Positions 28,901-31,874 of a DNA stretch of 64,000 nt are shown in pieces. Source of the DNA: Lentisphaerae bacterium RIFOXYA12_64_32 (GTDB taxonomy: Bacteria > Verrucomicrobiota > Lentisphaeria > Oligosphaerales > YB12-FULL-65-16); contig MHBL01000366.1 in assembly GCA_001803235.1 (NCBI GenBank), positions 1 through 64,000 of the forward strand, given 5' to 3'. Made by a program: the position numbers and the translations under genes. Under the pieces are notes generated by a model. That model had not been told where the DNA came from and did no database searches. It worked only from the letters and a program-made list of their open reading frames with translations. Position 1 is the first letter of the stretch. Each line of letters opens with the position of its first letter.

Positions 28901-29191
28901 GTCGAATGCCGTGGCTGCGACCGCGAAATAGCACGACTGCCCCTGCGTCAGCGAGACGCTGAAGAAATCCACGTCTGTATAGCTGTCAATCATGCCCGAC
29001 ACGTAGCCGCCGCCCAGGGTGTAGGGCTCGGCGCCAGCCGACGTGTTGTTATCGGGCTCCACGGCGCCGACAACCCACGGCAACGCCAGCCCGGCCACCG
29101 TCAGCGCCAGCCACCGCCGCAGACCCGTGGGCCTTCGCTGCCCGCACGCCTTGACGAAGAGAACGCAATTGCGGGGGAATCTTGTCGTCAT
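7922..29191 (-). CDS. Giant secreted CARDB-repeat multidomain protein (7,089 aa)
   Basis: Probably a cell-surface or extracellular adhesin or scaffold; the role is inferred from modules only. The ATG has GAGGG eight bases upstream. In order the sequence shows a signal peptide (to about residue 43, ...ALPWVVGA) and a PPC-type domain (about 45-150). At least twenty CARDB-like Ig modules follow, each opening like PDLVVDSV or ADLRVTAL and continuing to a TVxNxG strand, many with embedded jelly-roll inserts (to about 4100). Next are a TIG-like region near 4150, a carboxypeptidase-regulatory-like segment, a beta-rich region, a Cys/Pro/Gly-rich linker (about 5300-5385), and a DUF11-like part after DPNEKHGPEG. 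A DSDGDGMPDWWE calcium motif, a degenerate GH2-like barrel (about 5845-6110), four EF-hand-like repeats, cadherin/Ig modules and a terminal domain with two GWNLV motifs complete it. No PEP-CTERM, LPXTG or obvious T9SS tail is visible. The frame is open throughout its 21 kb. Confidence 0.93.
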   Translation of the reverse strand: MTTRFPRNCVLFVKACGQRRPTGLRRWLALTVAGLALPWVVGAVEPDNNTSAGAEPYTLGGGYVSGMIDSYTDVDFFSVSLTQGQSCYFAVAATAFDDFSLALFESDGSTQIVSRDESLSVTPSASGTYFVRVTGGGHCEKGAYRFYGAAYTQDDRPNRADLVQGTAIADADPAPAGTFEVPGDRDFFKVSVPANSTRRFATTYWADSLVLYTAAGTQLSSGSTVYATAGGQVTEFFLEIWRFGAGTGAYTVQRSTPGAFNADVQSVTAAALARDAVGVEAGGRFRVTALVRNPSAASFDYVRYQDLLVNVYLSGDEVIGNDTQVGWFWVTMRQQVYVYAYNTAWTKATATIPAAGRYRFHWVYRRTASGGNDPARFWLDDVALTQGASPAYWSEDFEHAGNWGDKGWGFDTGDQPGGVATDQFHGGAYAGSSAQPGLANGQSSELSVEADVTAGSTLEFWYRGGHSSNYSDALYCYIERVLAPNGGTLTVQQDAQVPNGTQAGAYFLLAQVNPWRDVYETNYDDNVTSGGTGNQVTVTGGTYPDLVVDSVTVSVPARTTIGEGGQVAVSFTVRNQGSVPASAAAEPFTDANANNTFDPGETYTDTNHNGQYDGGGWLDRFFVTDDPTGQCGRVQVGELRHNADLAAGATYEGQSTVTLPAGQVNDRYIVVEANVFSNAGMLEEGMDEDNNQQVSTVFQVTPAARPNLVITEVSLDKGSYSLGEQATATYTVNNIGTAEADGSFIERLYVSFDTVPDGNYNYQVATSNPDIYSDSGIKDWALATVGPFSAGTYTFEWRYTKDSIWANGDDAVWIDTVTFPAGSRATEIFDATATGNGTQLPTGWQTETTNGWTVDTTQNADGDASYSLRSGVIPDNGSTRVWVTRTLPAGGIVTFKRRVSSEQNFDYLRLRVQAPPLAAGAEITREVTFNMPNALEAAGTERYLVVRTDAGQAVNEGVTGGEYDNEAIGTGTAATPPPFNLPFTLTIPAHPDLQVTITDVSPATVQWGDTVTVNYTVQNIGAAATPADVYWYDYLYLSADNSAGTPNDDGDYVTYNYYTNLAAGASVNRTFTFQAPFQTGASVTTYAVVRANWDSYGLTYNSSFQEYTDTANNAAVSNVITVNEKLSPDLRVTAIDLQQDNGPGGGAFFWGQPLTVAYEITNSGTAAVTVPWQDAIYLVMNGYDYLGGVANTSPRDYYYYYENAWQQVSYSLLKGKHQLRWQFQRSSAGGSDHYAFVDDVTATAGATTTTVNFESQTGGALPGADGLFAAWSSIAGTDQRAWYTVGASSGHDSNVAAAIGDSIQNTETADLTVSVDMPQAGTVSFWVRVVATYSDQLTFWVDDILQPGEATWRQATVDLPNYRDGAGKIEVRADTDNDVAEFGHEDNNSLQVDLQLQAPPLPDLRVEEVDTLPATAYTGEDYTFSYTLENVGAQAIANQYCYDRFYLVNINNPADSYAITRVSPSDTGNNYVYLSNLSLPASNGAQAVSATLRVGDIPAGQYYLRIYTDVYPGTYYTESQLSTQSGYVVEANDGVYGTNNNIYTTSGQQQVTLTVRTTDLVVSNIRLPPNAAWGTYVNVSYDLTNAGPAQGGVANNDVTRSFYNSTYFGLNNTTFPSSFANGPGGGYINFPVYDHLMDSPMATSTQQGGEQDWHTVTVSTAGLSAGTYIFRFYFTRYYDGGSNKVWVDNVAFPDGSAEDFESGVFAPGWTTPSDSDAPWQVVDAPNGSPGGNGTKVAVSGDIDGFAYPYNKSVVEFRGTVPLLGRQDLSFDCKTSTNYDYSDYVQVQVNDVLPVGETKTYTISVPIPQDANTGYIKITADYNNEAGEIAAARTNNTTVSGQLTFTVPDAADLATATDVDHPVVFPAILVPGDSFPYSWYTANQAPGDHDLTGSDYWYDAVYLSADDVLDTNADRFLFSDYRYGPLAVGGFAQGQSTFSMPANIEPGQYYVFIATDYDNRILEKNDALHGTNNNIYRYPTQVEVKAIDLVPIDLTGPEQVAGENSTLSYTIRNDGNADLGSNAGYIYSRILLCTTETFDADNSTTWATDYFQPQIPAGGTLTRTLVDVPPPDVAPGFYYVFVQVDSDNQLTEYTPAGASGETNNLLRRVGRIEVIVPDLVVKSIVLPAVFSRGVAATVQVTIKNQNSGTARNPWWDTLWLVRPAGDTIGGLSGSHMHNEDLAPGAERTYDLTITVPRDLPLDATYRVRVQTDYYDQVHESTNANNEMTFPMTAGDSRTVPARACDFVPSGLIAPGAIMGGNYVPLHYVLQNAGQGITPATWSERFTISSKSTWQEAQGDPDRADYYAYHAPTAGLPPGTEQAFDYPNTAYVPSGMAPDVDNRVYLYLLADATDVVLEDNGTPGAAEANNLLGPLPIQLGTFDLSVSETATIPGDLQSGDQGVTIAYGVRNTGSAATSQTWSDHLAVVTSDGSGPERTVGLFQRPSDLQPGDTYTNTVQVDLPEWLAGWDGKTLLLRVTADSGNSVGEGPNEDNNSRTFPFDMTERPAVDLTVTSVQTPASVTGLQPYLLTYALQNRGQLAVDGAWLDALTLVRQDNGQQLSLGVFTHGAPTLVEGSTGAAWKPLQVAVPAGRHTLTWVFYRTESYSYLADSAHLDNLSLPLAAGAVLLDLESESALPAGFTSSLDTANQPHWHIVSNGGNQALGAGPIALNDRLVLQYTGDFADGSIAFDVNIDAHYLGFYIDSTIPAGETRTFTKSVVLPRETTGLYQFRVRADSAGNIPEPGHEDNNEGDSGVFAANLPPYADLVMGAVVRTAPVEPADIKTGALVTVQWTVTNVKPEGNDGNAAEGAWFDRVYLSSDATFDDGNDPQVAVMPHPGPLPVGAAYSQSATFRLPDGSGTTYYVFVRSDADNDVFEGVPEADNNVNATGLTLVANTGPYPDLAPFEITRPDTIPNGSTFDVYWKVENAGTRTATGTWDEDVYLSSNATLDGDDLKLASKSHTAFNFPFTESPESPAFYIEKVPVDIPRTVNGTYYLIVKVDNANTLFELNQAGTAEANNVFVSAPFQITVAPSPNLVVEKVSMQALARRGNQLQLTATWTVKNTGSGSTGTATWVDKLWLSTAPNLYGDLTLVGTFLNQSYLEPEQRYTQTETFNVPWEMADGNYYLVVKTDADDTVYEYQAENDNANVSTNDAGVPVSNHIPFVVEPHHYLQPLSTFDGTAFGLTETPPQPEPYTDANANGHYDLGEPFTDGNASGVWDESEGDIVVETPVVIAGDTVRATWTTKNTGSATMDGNDHWDDAMALSADPYFNAADFFLGSHNYHSRRLGPGEWDHISGHAEHVIPSYLPAGDYYLLIIGDTHSSLFGRSINGGIGVAAQKITLVQIPPPDLAATAVTCPTPPAELLSGRTLTVNWRVENRGFSPTPEVYWSDALRLSTDQTLDGNDRSLGSVSHFGALDITPNPETANNRWFYTGTTSWPIPIDLSGAFYLIVESGVGVNEGEGSKANNIAVSAAPITISAVPLADLVPTDLSILTPENELMQGRPVRLTFTVRNNGTGAPDVSTWVDRLSFQSTTPGATPVPLPPDVAFDLASLPPGTDYTRTVTVTLPEDAPPSLQFAVFTDADGRVYEGGAQGKVNNRFIGRAVTVQLLPRPELSVTAASVTPATAMSGGDVDVSYTVSNTGAATWLTRAIWHDSVYLSVDAILDVATDRVVAEHTRNTGLPAGGAYTETKRIGLDINLQGAWSLFVVTDSHLDVPEINELNNASTAVPLAVALAGTADLRVTALTLPPALQAIAGQSGANDIVLAGQTVPGFAYTVSNDGSEATGDNGWADAVYLSQDRFYDNSDRQVGYATHAGNLAPGQTYDGTMDINLPAGLSGQYFLIARTDSGDQVYERGAENNNAMASGVNQWFTIVSPPVLGSPNYAAYNYDLQVTNVTASAARDVSVTPGTTFHLAWTLANAGTGNIPESTWTDAVYLSSDATWDVNDIFVGSVTGRHSLAAAAALTNAADFKLPAVDEGRYYLIVRADIRQNIIESNEANNAGATAANNRLDTSIEQLHIEDEITDTNGNGIIYTDQATAPMSSDTELYYRVDTEAGKDLEIALLCNKVGASTQLFVKFGGVPSPVTADFAYTNYFQPNQTLVIPGTRAGSYYILAKGQNIPDAPQSVVVRVKYLRFEVSSVSPGRAGNGGRTTFKIEGARFTPATQAVLVGPAARAELAAESLWFSAPGLLHATFNLTGAALGKYTLRLSNPGDGAGPAATAEFPEAVDVIRGSGGKLTTRLVAPSFVRPNSVNFCWIEYGNAGDSDIPAPLLQVTATSPDGQPAAQLRFNQTDYWVTDQIQVLGINRDGPADRLPPGASFSIPISFQLPGTGHYNLSLRILDIVDGALDWAYIEAIFTYTDTPPALQRAMLDYLHGHYGNTLKGFAAGLREDAFRRWHQGRPEYDVRRLLTFAASRGFENDISAVSGFLRDRDSGAMLSGIAVVLHGSDGDHRYQTQTLVGGVFRFEDVAPGDYRLYVSDYAVDPPVNITLTRDTDAIALLINVANPPANVVPDPENLTQDVHPYLAQSPAGALHLFWSRDGAIWHATWDGTAQAWQQAQGATVPGAAIPLAFGTQPRAVAFAIADTGAPTPETRDGIAVIWRSLPDETSPGASHYLYSLGEPERDINEQPTGLWTWTAPALLTDSQFSDNRLGAVPLSGDQLLGVFLRTDSSQADDDTDVYWKVLTPPAASYGRDGAERTDAGLLLDLDLERGLERAFGDRDSATSFSETWLFEKEFSVPKVVPVLGGTYGWGVNGSIAVELQDCETTGKGTIGGKVKLGGENRELTGSIELASQWTPDGKEAPCNWILATRTLKLAIGGSIAVPLAPLNYGVTIEDIPWVGDFTFGLIVELGVKIEAEVSGEFKWSVQGGEPSEGSAGFKVGFGPYGKAKALTLEAEVGGIGSISAQYTRPDGLKLNEYGFKIYASLKVLPFLQYNFEKEWKAEFAPARRELWDGEIARGVRQDITPDSLRLTWTDGTRGGNYSRTTATFTKQVTLGTTNVYDGDGASLLDPTVQGQSDRLVDGAPATALNPGTGEILAAWCKDSGNMDRNTGSALKLAAFTPGDRAAAHWTALPDLDSAASFNREPALLFDGTGDAWVFWVRAPANVNFNSPIPDLLGAFFNSDIWYMHRDGNAWSAPAVLATLPGEDSVPAAASDAAGNLTVAWLNRYAAAGATGHETLYTVQYHAGTGTWSEPQAGAAVVQIKNGMPQLTSPVVGYAGNDPVVVWSQNLKTQGDSPDFAIQTAMLGRGLRGLDTLELDRPLPLPVHGKDPNAAPITADRLADGRSGQRAPPYAVPEKCCKPKEDCKQDQAGKPTPGKCDDPCQKPPAANCPPPPPPGPGPGAPGGPGGPGGPGGGGGAGVDSGLSHDPNEKHGPEGFGPQHAIPPDGVINYTIMFENQAVATAPASVVRVTDVLPAQLDMSRFRLGEFAFGDTVVAVPENRPYHNQTLRLANGMDLILSATINPANRTATWEFRTVDPATGRQPANPGLGFLPPNRPDAEGQKGHGEGRVTFTILPAADAAGQVIRNEATIVFDDNTAIVTNLTEHLSSNTAYSSAVTDFTGNTDDGLDTANGTMLTVNWGLTTTPPSAVLDLDPPLAGYDIYMAINDGPYSRWLSGSKATSTQLEVTRGLTYSFYSIARDGAGIEENAPAQPDAVVRILHDTVVIAGAVLYNGRQPGSIDVACEPHQKTGGAVGAAVVATLNDPGPYSFASLPGEGVRYYLTAFIDSNGNHLRDATEAGTLQAVVVDPVGQPPQITANLVITDVDSDGDGMPDWWEKAMFLDEGTGTLLTDIAPFADPDADGSPNLIEYRNSTDPLDPQSRQDKTASRGPVRIDNGTLYVNGSEFISRGLLYRATPPGSTPAPDSAAYSLRQLPRDLPAIADMGANCIRTPGRLNTDVLDEAAKAGLWVIAGYPVDPAAADLALPETRAAILADFKAYVTAFKDHPALLLWCIGDRVDAGLADAAQKTAWYALLSELAWAAAELEGPVYHPTTTALDSLADLPLYKHLAGGLDLWGLDWTGRNSFATARAGERPDRADVFQSFTDIGTGKPLWIASYGIDAWDETASRLDEPNQARIDLALYRDLATRVSEPGVYRAAVDQIVYTGAATTVGDGDTGVTGRLFFHDANNDGLWDAGEPVWQDMVISRNGFFEAGYDTAIIGAPADQAAGIQTGLAFKDTNENGLWDSGEPIWQDVAGAGALPRLFNPGVDVIISGTPPADNAAGYQGSINLYYVDTDASDTYTPGEPLWQDENKGTAGVYDAVDERVIDPAPGPGTAGVSTGLCFADANTNGAWDAEEDVWSKRPGVALGGVVAEYLDQWWPVAPANTHDVGSSSNGVPGDEEFYGVVTYAPDSTVALDQRLAATVLTQAWHGLPVTAPVIRRTLIDVLEDTTVTFRINAVGGENDYTYDVSNPLFGSLSGAGPDPTLITYTPAPNFTGTDRIDFKAVGPGGELAGVVIVQVRPVDDPPSNLAVNPDAAPIVVSENSTLTLGITADEPDGDPVSLGYTISNGALAGATITGTAWDDNLGQWHATLTWTPSYDEASRAAPVKTYDALFSASDNPPAGHTITLAREVAVQNVNRAPTVTNAQLGPTAEVVFATEPLTLDGWTYQDPDSDAQDGSRAQIRWFRTDRRADPVPLPAFDDAVILTIDGNSVKVGDRVYCEVRGSDGLDLSASPARSSDVTVLNAPTAVSVLPNPARTADDLSFSLTWFDPAAAGNPAYDIQWRKGGGIPAGDTTGAVLDKTLTTRGDVWSTTVTAFANLSLGGRHDAPPVAGTLTIGDTPPPTPTAADYDLALPQADQALSVVDVDFAADDDNDPITLEYEWSKDESFATSEDSDASLDIGKPTARDTWYARVRSVASDGINPGAAHSGWFDLGSIRIGLTIYELALFSGWNLVSLPIQPVDNLRTQVDESTADGLFGDAKGGHVWVWRQVQGVGMRFSDPDEGNTAVAEANTVKPLTGMWVYHRPAPGRPEEPTLLPVVGWPLERNFGPGTNEQLLTLQPGWNLVGTVADYTAMPSWLGNPVRDPVWTWRAEDGLQAAYERVLFTPQSALRQGQGAWFFLLGNTPLTIDVGAP

Positions 29192-29458
29192 GTCCAGACC
29201 CTCTTATGCTTATACTACTTTTTGGCCTGTGCAAATAAGCTCGCCAGAGCGCGGGCGGATAGAACCGCGCCCCGGCCTTGGTTTCTTCTATATGAAGAAT
29301 AGGCCAGTGATGAAACAACCGCTATGGGGTAAACCCTGAATCTGCATGGGGTGAAACCCTACCGTGGTCATTCGTCCGGGTGGACGGGGATGGCCGCGCA
29401 CGAGAACCTTAGTGCCATATGCGTGGCGGGGACCGCCACCCGGGGGGACGCTGACGCA
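29192..29458. other. Spacer upstream of the giant gene with repeat fragments
   Basis: The spacer contains the ribosome-binding site of the giant gene (GAGGG just beyond 29191 on the minus strand). It also holds a single GGCCTGTGCAAATAAG segment resembling one end of the GACCTGTGC elements, and two TGGGGT..AACCCT-type motifs near 29325-29375. The repeat end described next closes it. No gene is seen. Confidence 0.6.
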
Positions 29459-29463
29459 TCACC
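29421..29463. repeat. Single repeat end: palindrome plus GGGGGACGCTGACGCATCAC
   Basis: The 20 bases GGGGGACGCTGACGCATCAC match the ends of the 6383-6773 inverted repeat with one change. They are preceded by a different small palindrome (GTGGCGGGGACCGCCAC). The stop codon of the adjacent minus-strand glycosidase-like gene falls inside the conserved core (TGA of GTGATGCGTCAGC), so the element abuts or replaced the original gene end. Confidence 0.65.
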
Positions 29464-31387
29464 CCGAATAGCTCGCGGACAGGACGCGGGTTGCGTGGCC
29501 CGCTCCACAGCGTATCTGGTAGACATGGCCTTGCAGGGCGCCGAACCGGCTGCGGACGGAGCACGGCGTGCCGCACAGGAGGTCCACGGCCTCGCCGCCG
29601 CCTGGGAGTACGAACGGCGCATCGCGGTAGCAGAACAGGGTGAGGATGCGGGCGCCGTCCGACCACAGTACGCCGCGGTCGTCGGGCAGTGTGTGGCGCT
29701 CGAGCATTGAACCGACGACAGCATGGTAGGCGGCGTTCCAGGCGGCGATGCGCTGGCGGGCGCGCGCCGGGATGTACGTGGCCGCCATGGTCAGTGGCGC
29801 TTTGTTGGCGAGGAAGCGGAAGTACGCGTCGCCCTCCAAGACCTTGTCGATGTGGCCCTGGTACGTGAACAGCGTTGTCTCGACGGCCATGTCTTCCTGG
29901 CCGAGGAAGGCGAGCGTTTCGCCGTCGCCGCGGGCGCCGAACGGGGAGAAACCCTCATTGATGACGCGGATGCCGATGTCCTGCAGGCGCTTCACCATGT
30001 CGATGGCTTCCTGGCAGCCGGACACGCCCTGCTTGCGGTAGAAGTCCAGGGCCATGAACGAGAGATTGTACGAGTCGAGCCAGAGCCCGTCGAACTCGCA
30101 GGCGCGCTTGAGTTCCTGCAGTCGGTCGAGAAAGAACTGCTGCACTTCGAGCCGCGGCGACAGGGCGGCAATGTGGAAGTACACGTACGTGAACGGCGAC
30201 CCATCCGGCTTGCGCATGAGCCAGTCCGGGTGCTGCGTGAGGTACGGCGAGAAGTTCGAAAGGTGGAAGCCGGGGTACCACGCGAACACCTCGACGCCTT
30301 CCGCGTGCGCCTGACGGCAGAAGCGCCGGAAGGCCGGACGACCGCCGTACTTGGGCGAGATCTCGATGTCGATGATGCCGCAACGCGAATCGTAGGTGAT
30401 GCTCGGCAGGGCCTTGAACCAGATGCCTTCCGTGCGCTGGCTGACCCACGGACTGCCGATCATGACGCGCCGGTAATTCATGGCAGCGCAGGTGCGCAGG
30501 ACGCGCTCCGCTATTTCGTCGAACGTCCCCTGAATCTTCAGCTTGCCCTTGGGCGCGCACCCGGGCGTGCCGCCGTCGATCGGGATATTGGCCATGGGCA
30601 CGACTTCCTCGCGGCGCACGCCGGCCTCGGTCCGGAACCGTTCGCTCTCGGCGAGGAACAGACCGGCCCAAAGGTCGCGCGTCGCCCGTTCGTCGCGCCG
30701 TTCCGGGAGGACGAGGAATGCGAGGTCCGCACTCTGCCATCGGGTCTCGCTGCCGAACGTGAACCGGTAGGTCGCGACCAGGCCCGAATCCGGCGCCCAC
30801 TTCGCGCCGGACGAGAACATTTCCGAGAGCGTACTCAGGCGGCACCACAACGCGCCGGTCTTGCTGGCGAACAGGTCGAATGGCGAACGCTGCCCCTGCC
30901 AATTCCGCCATGCGAACCCGCGCCAGTCCGGGTTCGCTGCCGCGGCCTTGATCGGCGAATCGAGGTCCTGGAGATAGCCGCGCCACGGACCCTTGCCGAG
31001 CGGCAGGCTCACTTCGAGCTCGACCGGCCAAGCGACGCCCTGCGTCGCTGCGAACCGGAACGCCAGCCCGGAAAAGCGCCGTCCGCCGGGCGCCGCGTAC
31101 GACACCGCGCGGATCCGGAGATTAACGCCGAAGCTGTGGCTCGCGTTCAGAACCAGACTGCCCTTGCAGGTCAGGCTCGTTGCCGCAGCCTGGGTCCTGT
31201 CCCACGTCAGCGGTTTCCACGCCGTCGGCTCGCCGAGCAGGAAACGATAGCGGATGCCGAGCGCGCCGGTCGTCGCCAGTTCGCCGGCGAGCGTCAGGCC
31301 GGCCAGCGTCGCACCGCTGGCGGCGCGATCGACCCGTATCGAGTGTCCTTGGCAACGCCATTGTGGTTTCCGGAGCTGGTGTGGCAT
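29459..31387 (-). CDS. Putative glycoside hydrolase, GH36/GH31-like TIM barrel
   Basis: Likely hydrolyses an alpha-galactoside or related sugar; the substrate is unknown. The ORF runs to 31627, but the ATG at 31387 has GGAG ten bases upstream and the extra N-terminus is repeat DNA, so 642 residues are annotated. The first half is beta-rich, as in GH36 supersandwich domains. The second half is a barrel with AHAEGVEVFAWYPGFHLS, the HPDWLMRKPDG segment (compare the HPDW of GH36) and FDGLWLDSYN near residue 433. The last places an aspartate where GH36/GH31 enzymes have their nucleophile strand. No signal peptide is evident. It is divergent from the GH42-like gene at 31875. The barrel is secure; the family number is tentative. 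Confidence 0.65.
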   Translation of the reverse strand: MPHQLRKPQWRCQGHSIRVDRAASGATLAGLTLAGELATTGALGIRYRFLLGEPTAWKPLTWDRTQAAATSLTCKGSLVLNASHSFGVNLRIRAVSYAAPGGRRFSGLAFRFAATQGVAWPVELEVSLPLGKGPWRGYLQDLDSPIKAAAANPDWRGFAWRNWQGQRSPFDLFASKTGALWCRLSTLSEMFSSGAKWAPDSGLVATYRFTFGSETRWQSADLAFLVLPERRDERATRDLWAGLFLAESERFRTEAGVRREEVVPMANIPIDGGTPGCAPKGKLKIQGTFDEIAERVLRTCAAMNYRRVMIGSPWVSQRTEGIWFKALPSITYDSRCGIIDIEISPKYGGRPAFRRFCRQAHAEGVEVFAWYPGFHLSNFSPYLTQHPDWLMRKPDGSPFTYVYFHIAALSPRLEVQQFFLDRLQELKRACEFDGLWLDSYNLSFMALDFYRKQGVSGCQEAIDMVKRLQDIGIRVINEGFSPFGARGDGETLAFLGQEDMAVETTLFTYQGHIDKVLEGDAYFRFLANKAPLTMAATYIPARARQRIAAWNAAYHAVVGSMLERHTLPDDRGVLWSDGARILTLFCYRDAPFVLPGGGEAVDLLCGTPCSVRSRFGALQGHVYQIRCGAGHATRVLSASYSG

Positions 31388-31874
31388 GGAGTCTGCTCTC
31401 CGTTCTCGAGTTGCGCGGGGTCGCCACGGGCCGCGTGCCGCAGTGCGCCTGTGTCCGCTCCAGTCAATATACCGTAACCCGTCGAAAAGGTCTGGTTCCG
31501 GCATGGCGCCGTGACTCGGTGCGTCCTGTGCCGATGCGGGGTGCGCCGGCTGGGGGACTCGGTCCGGGACGGACCCGAGCACCCTACCGCGGTCCCGGAT
31601 GTCCCGCGCCACTGCCGCTCTGCGCACTGTCCGCAGCGGCGAATCGCTACGAACGGGCGTATCCTGACGCCTATCGCACCGCCTTCTCTTTGACCCTCAA
31701 TGCACTCGGCGCCGGCAACCGCAAGATCATGGTTGCCGAGTGCGGCGGCCGCAGGCGAAGCCTGAGTCCGAGCCGCATTCCCTTTGACTTCGCCGGTTCC
31801 TCTTTTACCTTCTTCTGTGCCCGGATGGGACGCCCCGTCCCTCGTTTGTCGACCAACACGGGAGGGTTCGGAAG
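31388..31874. other. Divergent intergenic region with a dispersed repeat
   Basis: The region lies between two divergently transcribed glycosidase-like genes and must hold both promoters, though no clear -35/-10 pair stands out. It contains one copy of the dispersed GC-rich repeat (31511-31698) and a hairpin (GCACTCGGC...GCCGAGTGC) near 31710-31744. GGGAGG, the ribosome-binding site of the plus-strand gene, ends the region. Confidence 0.6.
31511..31698. repeat. Dispersed GC-rich repeat, copy 1 of 3
   Basis: Aligns with 51297-51460 and 61848-62030 through blocks such as GCGGGGTGCGCCGGC, a GGGACGG..CCGAGCAC palindrome and GTCCCGCGCCACTGCC. Its 3' part (GAACGGGCGTATCCT onward) is shared only with copy 3. 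It is not coding: the peptides in the overlapping ORFs are low-complexity Arg/Pro/Gly. Confidence 0.8.

Noticed and set aside
7922-29191. Several separate genes or an assembly fusion instead of one giant gene
   Set aside because: There is one signal peptide at the start, no internal stop or ribosome-binding site cluster, and CARDB modules run on continuously. Collapse or expansion of repeats by the assembler cannot be excluded.
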